This document shows positions 59,807 to 64,000 of a DNA stretch of 64,000 bases, piece after piece; position 1 is the first letter of the stretch; each line of letters begins with the position of its first letter. The DNA comes from Streptosporangium subroseum. GTDB taxonomy: Bacteria; Actinomycetota; Actinomycetes; Streptosporangiales; Streptosporangiaceae. The translations under genes and the position numbers were made by a program. The stretch covers positions 1-64,000 of the forward strand of contig NZ_FZOD01000056.1 in the NCBI RefSeq assembly GCF_900188345.1, given 5' to 3'. Below the pieces are notes generated by a model. It did no database searches. It was given only the letters and a program-made list of their open reading frames with translations, and was not told the DNA's origin.

Positions 59807-59852
59807 GACACTGTCCAGATGTGCTGCAATTCAGGCCTAGAGGCGGTGGCCG

Positions 59853-60755
59853 ATGGAACTCAGACAGCTACGTCACTTCCTGGCGTTGGTCGAGGAAGGC
59901 AGCATCACTCGCGCCGCCAAGCGCGAGCTCATCGTGCAGTCAGGCCTGTCGTACTCGCTCCAGGCCCTCGAACGCGAACTCGGTACGCCCCTCTACGTCC
60001 GCGGAACCAGGCCCGTCCGACTCACCGCGGCCGGCGAGGCTTTGGTGGGCCCGGCTCGCCGGACCTTGACCAGCGCTGAGCAGGCGGAACAGGCCGTACA
60101 CCACACCCGTGATGTGCTCATCGGCACACTGCGCATCGGCGTCTCGCGCTCCGCTCAGCATCTGGTGCCGTTCGCTTCCTATCTCGGCGAGTTCACTCGC
60201 GATCATCCCGGCATCGACCTGCGCCTGCAGCACGCGCCCGCGTTGACGATGATCTCGATGGTCGAGACGGGAGAACTGGATTGCGTGATCGGACCCGCGG
60301 TCAGCCAGGTCCCGGGCCTCCGGATAACTCGCCTGGCGCGAGAGCCGCTGCACCTCGTCTGCCGTGCTGATCACCGCCTGGCGGAGCAGGCTGAGGTCAA
60401 CATCAGACAACTCGCCAACGAGCGGTTCGTCGATGTACCCGCAGGGTGGACGGCTCGCCTGTTGAGTGACGCCGCGTTCGCCGGCGAAGGAATACCGCGC
60501 CGCGTCGTCTGTGAGGTCGGCAACTGGGAGCTATTCCTCGAGCTGGTCAGCTCAGGCGTCGGTATCGGCTTCGCTCCAGTCGGCCTGCAGTACCCGGTGC
60601 TGACCTCACCAGATAGCGTTCTGCGGCTCATCGCGGTTGAGGGCGTGCGCCTGGAAAGGCACATCTGCCTGATCCTGCCCTCGGTGGGCGAGACCAGTCC
60701 GGCAGCACGGCGGTTCGCCGATCAGCTGCTGCGCATCCACCCCGCGGGCAGCTAA
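59853..60755 (+). CDS. LysR family transcriptional regulator
   Basis: This 300-residue regulator has the N-terminal helix-turn-helix MELRQLRHFLALVEEGSITRAAKRELIVQSGLSYSLQALERELGTPLYVRG and a full ligand-binding domain (GTLRIGVSRSAQHLVPF ... GELDCVIGPAVSQVPGLR ... LVSSGVGIGFAPVGLQ). It probably controls the divergent MFS exporter and, through a second identical operator, the hydrolase-type gene downstream. Confidence 0.92.
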   Translation: MELRQLRHFLALVEEGSITRAAKRELIVQSGLSYSLQALERELGTPLYVRGTRPVRLTAAGEALVGPARRTLTSAEQAEQAVHHTRDVLIGTLRIGVSRSAQHLVPFASYLGEFTRDHPGIDLRLQHAPALTMISMVETGELDCVIGPAVSQVPGLRITRLAREPLHLVCRADHRLAEQAEVNIRQLANERFVDVPAGWTARLLSDAAFAGEGIPRRVVCEVGNWELFLELVSSGVGIGFAPVGLQYPVLTSPDSVLRLIAVEGVRLERHICLILPSVGETSPAARRFADQLLRIHPAGS

Positions 60756-60826
60756 CCGGCGCCTGTTAGCCAACGCAGCCCTGTCGCCTCGGAAGTGGCG
60801 CGGCTGCCGGTGCCCTCATGCCGCGA

Positions 60827-60845
60827 CCATCTGATCGTCAGATGG
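60827..60845 (+). promoter_or_regulatory. LysR operator, site 2
   Basis: CCATCTGATCGTCAGATGG is a perfect palindrome with the same CATCTG-N5-CAGATG core as site 1. A third, weaker copy (CATCTGCGACAGGTG) follows at 60850-60864. They lie 120-150 bases before the truncated hydrolase gene. Confidence 0.75.
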
Positions 60846-60983
60846 ACTCCATCTGCGACAGGTGCGACGCAGGCGACATCGGCGGCAACGGAGGCGCGGT
60901 TGTACCGGGCGAAACTTCCATGCCGACCGTGGACGCCGGCCCAACGGCCGCCGCGGCCACGGGGACAAGATGGGGATGCAGAA

Positions 60984-61460
60984 ATGCCGCTCCGGAAGAT
61001 CCACCACCCGGTCGGCTCCTACACGGCCGAAGAGAAGAAGGAGTTCGCCGAGATGAACCTCACTGACCACGCCGGAGTCCGGCTCACACACGGCAAGCCC
61101 AAGGTCAACGGCGTGGAGATCCACTACGCGATCGGCGGCGCCGGCGAGCCGGTGTTCTTGCTGCACGGCGTGCCGAAGACCATGTCGGACTGGCGCCACG
61201 TCGTGCCACTGCTGACCCCGCACTACACCGTCATCGCGGTCGACAACCGAGGCTTCGGCGGCTCCCAGCGCCCCCTGACCGGCTACGACACCGCCACGAT
61301 GGCCGGTGACGTCGCCGAACTGGTCACCCACCTGGGCTTCGACCAGTTTCGCGTCGCCGGCGAGGACTGGGGCGCGGCCATCGCTTACGTCGTCGCCGCC
61401 TTCCACCGGCCCCGGGTGCAGCAACTGGTGTTCCAGGAAACGCTCCTACCAGGGTCATGA
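60984..61460 (+). pseudogene. Alpha/beta-hydrolase gene, 3'-truncated
   Basis: The frame encodes an epoxide-hydrolase/dehalogenase-like N-terminal half: VNGVEIHYAIGGAGEPVFLLHGVPKTMSDWRHVVPLLTPHYTVIAVDNRGFGGS and the nucleophile elbow VAGEDWGAAIAY. After VFQETLLPGS a stop ends it at 158 codons, where relatives continue for about 130 more residues with the cap domain and catalytic His. The start ATG at 60984 or 61053 is uncertain. It is non-functional as a hydrolase. Confidence 0.75.
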
Positions 61461-61614
61461 CGTTCGGTGGGGCGCACATGACGCAATCGTGAACAGCGAC
61501 TGACCGCCCAGTGGATAGCGTTTAAGGAGATCGATGCTCGGACCAGCGTCGATCCGCCCTCAGCGCCGCCGCATCGCCATCTCGGCGGCCCCAACATCAA
61601 AGGAGGTCCGTGGT

Positions 61615-62058
61615 ATGGCTACCTCCTGGGACATCAAACACCGTCTGACCGAAGCGATCAATGCTCACGACCTGCACCGAGTGCTCGATTATTACCACCC
61701 GGACGCCGTCTACGTCTCACCGGCAGGCATGGCAGAAGGACATGAGCAGATCGCCTGGCTCTATGAGCAGATGTTTAAGGGCTTCCCGGACTATCACCTG
61801 ACGGCGTGGTTCGAGGTCTCCGACTGCGACAACCCCGCGGTCACGGAATGGACGGTCACCGGTACTCACACGGGACGCTTCCTTCTGCCGGACGGGCGCG
61901 AATTGGAAGGAACCGGCCGCCCCATCACCCTCCGTGCCTCATGCTCTGCCTTTGTGGAGAACCAAAAGATCGCCACTCATCGGGAATACTTCGATCAGCT
62001 AGAGCTGTACACCCAGCTCGGTTTTGGCTTGACGAATCTTGATGCCACCTCCTCGTAG
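61615..62058 (+). CDS. SnoaL/NTF2-like ester-cyclase-fold protein
   Basis: The 147-residue protein is preceded by an unusually perfect AAAGGAGG ribosome binding site 8 bases before the ATG. The NTF2-like fold is shown by DIKHRLTEAINAHDLHRVLDYYHPDAVYVSPAGMAEGHEQIAWLYEQMFKGFPDYHL and GTGRPITLRASCSAFVENQKIATHREYFDQLELYTQLG. Polyketide cyclases of the SnoaL group share this pattern; a generic ketosteroid-isomerase-like role is equally possible. Confidence 0.85.
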   Translation: MATSWDIKHRLTEAINAHDLHRVLDYYHPDAVYVSPAGMAEGHEQIAWLYEQMFKGFPDYHLTAWFEVSDCDNPAVTEWTVTGTHTGRFLLPDGRELEGTGRPITLRASCSAFVENQKIATHREYFDQLELYTQLGFGLTNLDATSS

Positions 62059-62249
62059 GCCAGGCGTGGTCGATTCCGTTCCGCGCACCACGCCAGAGGG
62101 TCCTCACCCATTTCAAGACCATCAACAGCGTGTCGCTGATCCCACCCCGCTGTCACCAACGTCCATGGTCAGTACACCTAGGGCGCACGTTTCAGTTCAT
62201 TTGATCGTTGACCCGGGTGTGCCGCTGAGAACGGTCCAAGAGACAGGCT

Positions 62250-62840
62250 CTAGCCCCGGCTGTGCAAAGCCTGCGAGAGCGCGCTCATGCTGATGTCGAC
62301 GATCGTGCGGAGCTGCTTCTGGCTCGCCCGGGCCCTGCTCATCACGGCCAGCGACTGGTTGACCGCCACGATGTGAGTGGCGTAGTTCTCGGCGTCGCCC
62401 TCGGCCAACTCCGCGGTGTTCAAGGCGGTCCGTAGCCGCGCGCGCTGAAGCCCCACAGCTTCGATCGCACGCGTGGCGATAGCGGGGCTGAGTACTGGTG
62501 TCGCCATCGCGGTCTGAGCGACCAGACATCCGTCCGGCACGTCGGGGTCGGCGATGCGTTGGAGGGTGACCTCGAAAAACGCCTGTATCGCCCGCAGCGG
62601 TTCCCCGGCACCGGAGGAAAGCGCCTGCTCGTACCTGTCTCCATACCGGACGGCGTAGCGGTTCAGGCAGCGCAGGTAGAGCGAGTCTTTGTCACCGAAC
62701 GAGGAGTAGATGGAACTTCGGTTCAATCCGGTCGCCCTGGAGAGGTCGTCGAGCGAGGTGTCGGCGTACCCGGCCCGCCAGAACTGGACCATCGCCGCGT
62801 CGAGCACGATGTCCACGTCGAACTGCTTCTTCCCGGCCAT
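62250..62840 (-). CDS. TetR family regulator
   Basis: This 196-residue repressor has the N-terminal helix-turn-helix VDIVLDAAMVQFWRAGYADTSLDDLSRATGLNRSSIYSSFGDKDSLYLRCLNRY and an all-helical ligand domain (PDVPDGCLVAQTAMATPVLSP). It belongs to the AcrR/YxaF type. It is divergent from the hydrolase gene, whose promoter contains a strong imperfect palindrome, the likely operator for this protein. Confidence 0.9.
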   Translation of the reverse strand: MAGKKQFDVDIVLDAAMVQFWRAGYADTSLDDLSRATGLNRSSIYSSFGDKDSLYLRCLNRYAVRYGDRYEQALSSGAGEPLRAIQAFFEVTLQRIADPDVPDGCLVAQTAMATPVLSPAIATRAIEAVGLQRARLRTALNTAELAEGDAENYATHIVAVNQSLAVMSRARASQKQLRTIVDISMSALSQALHSRG

Positions 62841-62890
62841 CCCGCATGCACCCCGTTCTTGAGCCAGTCCATCGTGGCCTTGCCCATCCT

Positions 62891-62923
62891 ATCTTGAACT
62901 GAACAGTCCAAGATGTGTTAGAT
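62891..62923 (+). promoter_or_regulatory. Hydrolase promoter with TetR-type operator
   Basis: The 24-bp inverted repeat ATCTTG-A-ACTG-AA-CAGT-C-CAAGAT (62891-62914) matches at 10 of 12 arm positions. TTGAAC (62894) and TTAGAT (62918) form a promoter with an 18-base spacer. The predicted transcription start falls on the ATG at 62930, and no Shine-Dalgarno sequence is seen. Confidence 0.7.
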
Positions 62924-62929
62924 TCGAGC

Positions 62930-63880
62930 ATGACCGACACCACCATCGCCCCGAACGGCTCTCCCGACCAGAACCACGTCCCCGGGCTGCCGCTGCGCGA
63001 CCTCGCGGGCTTCACCCACCGCTGGGTCGACGCGGAAGGAATCCGGCTTCACGCCGTGGAAGGCGGTCGGTCGAGTGGCCCCACCGTCGTGCTGCTCGCC
63101 GGATTCCCGCAGACCTGGTGGGCTTGGCACAAGGCGATGCCGCGCCTTGCCGAGCGCTTCCACGTGATCGCGATCGACCTGCCGGGACAGGGCCACTCCG
63201 ACCGTCCCCAAGGGGGCTACGACACTCACACCCTCGCTTCGCGCGTCCAGGCCGCGGTGACCGCGCTCAACGTGCCGAAGTACTGGCTCGTCGCCCACGA
63301 CATCGGGGCCTGCGTCGCCTTCTCGCTCGCCCTGAGGTACCAAGACCGCCTGCACGGCGTCGCCCTGCTCGACGCCGGCATTCCCGGAATCACCCTCCCG
63401 GACGCCATCCCAACGGATCCCGAACGGGCCTGGAAGACCTGGCACTTGGCATTCCACCTGGTGCCCAAACTGCCCGAGACGCTGATCACCGGCCGCGAGC
63501 GTGATTACGTGGACTGGTTCTTCAGGGTCAAGTCACTGTCCCCGAACACGTTCGACAGCGCCGATATCGACCACTACGCCGCCTCCATCGCAGCCGAGGG
63601 AGGGCTCCGAGCGTCTCTCGGCTACTTCCGCGACGCCGCGGAATCAGGGCGCAAAAACCAGGACGCTCTCGCTCCCGGACGAGGGCACTTGACCATCCCG
63701 GTCCTGGGAATCTCCAGCTCCCACGGCTCGATCCCCGACATGGCCGCCTCCATCAGCCCCTGGGCAGAGAACGTGACCGGTGTCGTCATCCCGGAAGCCG
63801 GGCACTTCATTCCCGATGAGCAGCCCGACGCAACTGTGGACGCGTTGACCGCGTTCATCGATCACGCGCGTGTCGGGTAG
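62930..63880 (+). CDS. Alpha/beta-hydrolase (epoxide-hydrolase-like)
   Basis: The protein has 316 residues from the ATG at 62930, probably a leaderless mRNA. Motifs are VVLLAGFPQTWWAWHKAMPRL (HGxP variant with Ala-Gly), VIAIDLPGQGHSD, the nucleophile elbow VAHDIGACVAF with Asp, and the catalytic His in IPEAGHFIPDEQP. An Asp nucleophile points to epoxide hydrolase or haloalkane dehalogenase chemistry. It is controlled by the divergent TetR gene (inference). Confidence 0.9.
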   Translation: MTDTTIAPNGSPDQNHVPGLPLRDLAGFTHRWVDAEGIRLHAVEGGRSSGPTVVLLAGFPQTWWAWHKAMPRLAERFHVIAIDLPGQGHSDRPQGGYDTHTLASRVQAAVTALNVPKYWLVAHDIGACVAFSLALRYQDRLHGVALLDAGIPGITLPDAIPTDPERAWKTWHLAFHLVPKLPETLITGRERDYVDWFFRVKSLSPNTFDSADIDHYAASIAAEGGLRASLGYFRDAAESGRKNQDALAPGRGHLTIPVLGISSSHGSIPDMAASISPWAENVTGVVIPEAGHFIPDEQPDATVDALTAFIDHARVG

Positions 63881-63948
63881 GGCGTGTCAGGGAGTTCGCC
63901 AACACGACCGCGATGATCCGCCCTCACCGAAACCAAGATCAACTTATC

Positions 63949-64000
63949 TGGCACGAATCTGGCAGGCGAGTCAGCAACAGCCCCAAAAAGAATCAAGGCC
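63949..64000 (+). repeat. Start of another integrase-att junction, cut by window edge
   Basis: ATCTGGCACGAATCTGGCAGG and then AAAAGAATCAAGGCC match the arm repeats and the opening of the integrase terminator found just before the att copies at 35882, 43770 and 55522. The next tRNA-Gly segment should follow within about 50 bases. Confidence 0.7.

Overview
The window is GC-rich actinomycete DNA, probably from the order Streptosporangiales. The evidence is the GC-rich codon use, the mix of GTG, TTG and ATG starts, the TrmB/LuxR-type regulators, the ROK/GlxA/DUF6010 gene set and a PopR-ClpP3-ClpP4 type locus. I see no rRNA gene and no complete tRNA gene. Order-level placement is inference from gene content.

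Positions 1-16.7 kb hold small units. These are a secreted peptide cut by the window edge, a MarR-controlled metallo-hydrolase with a probable leaderless mRNA, a 16-nt minisatellite, a VOC protein, a large secreted subtilase with a divergent TrmB/LuxR-like regulator, and a secreted GH16-ricin beta-glucanase. They continue with acetyltransferase, DoxX, PNPOx and quinone oxidoreductase genes, a second TrmB/LuxR-like regulator divergent from an aldo/keto reductase, DUF6010, a GlxA-type AraC regulator and an F420-type NADP-binding protein. Two gene relics (CPBP protease and LysR) show local decay.

Positions 16.8-31.6 kb hold one carbohydrate-use locus: a ROK repressor, a LacI-type sensor without a DNA-binding domain, and an operon of lipoprotein binding protein, two permeases, a GH2 beta-mannosidase and a 2,220-residue secreted enzyme. 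That enzyme carries a parallel beta-helix, four F5/8C modules, FN3, a GH95-like catalytic region and FIMAH. No ATPase gene is present, so the transporter probably borrows a shared one.

Positions 32-35.7 kb hold popR and two overlapping clpP genes with matching operators in front of both units, then a CPBP protease and a thioredoxin-fold protein. The downstream ClpP has Ala at the catalytic Ser position.

From about 35.7 kb to beyond the window end is an accretion island built on a tRNA-Gly(CCC) attachment site. Five near-identical 44-bp copies of the tRNA 3' half (anticodon loop to CCA) plus decayed copies are spaced along it. Most have a tyrosine-integrase gene or its 3' remnant, with an integrase terminator, on the left and a GGCACG-repeat arm on the right. 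The att-bounded segments carry small accessory genes: three DUF6461-like genes, an antitoxin with a nonsense-broken VapC toxin, a hypothetical gene frameshifted by a 23-nt repeat, small membrane proteins, a GNAT, a shikimate-kinase-like protein, split IS481/IS5 remnants around an FMN-reductase/SDR/HxlR module, and a 6-kb MFS/LysR/hydrolase/TetR segment. The arm sequence resumes at the very end of the window, so an intact tRNA-Gly(CCC) gene is predicted just to the right.
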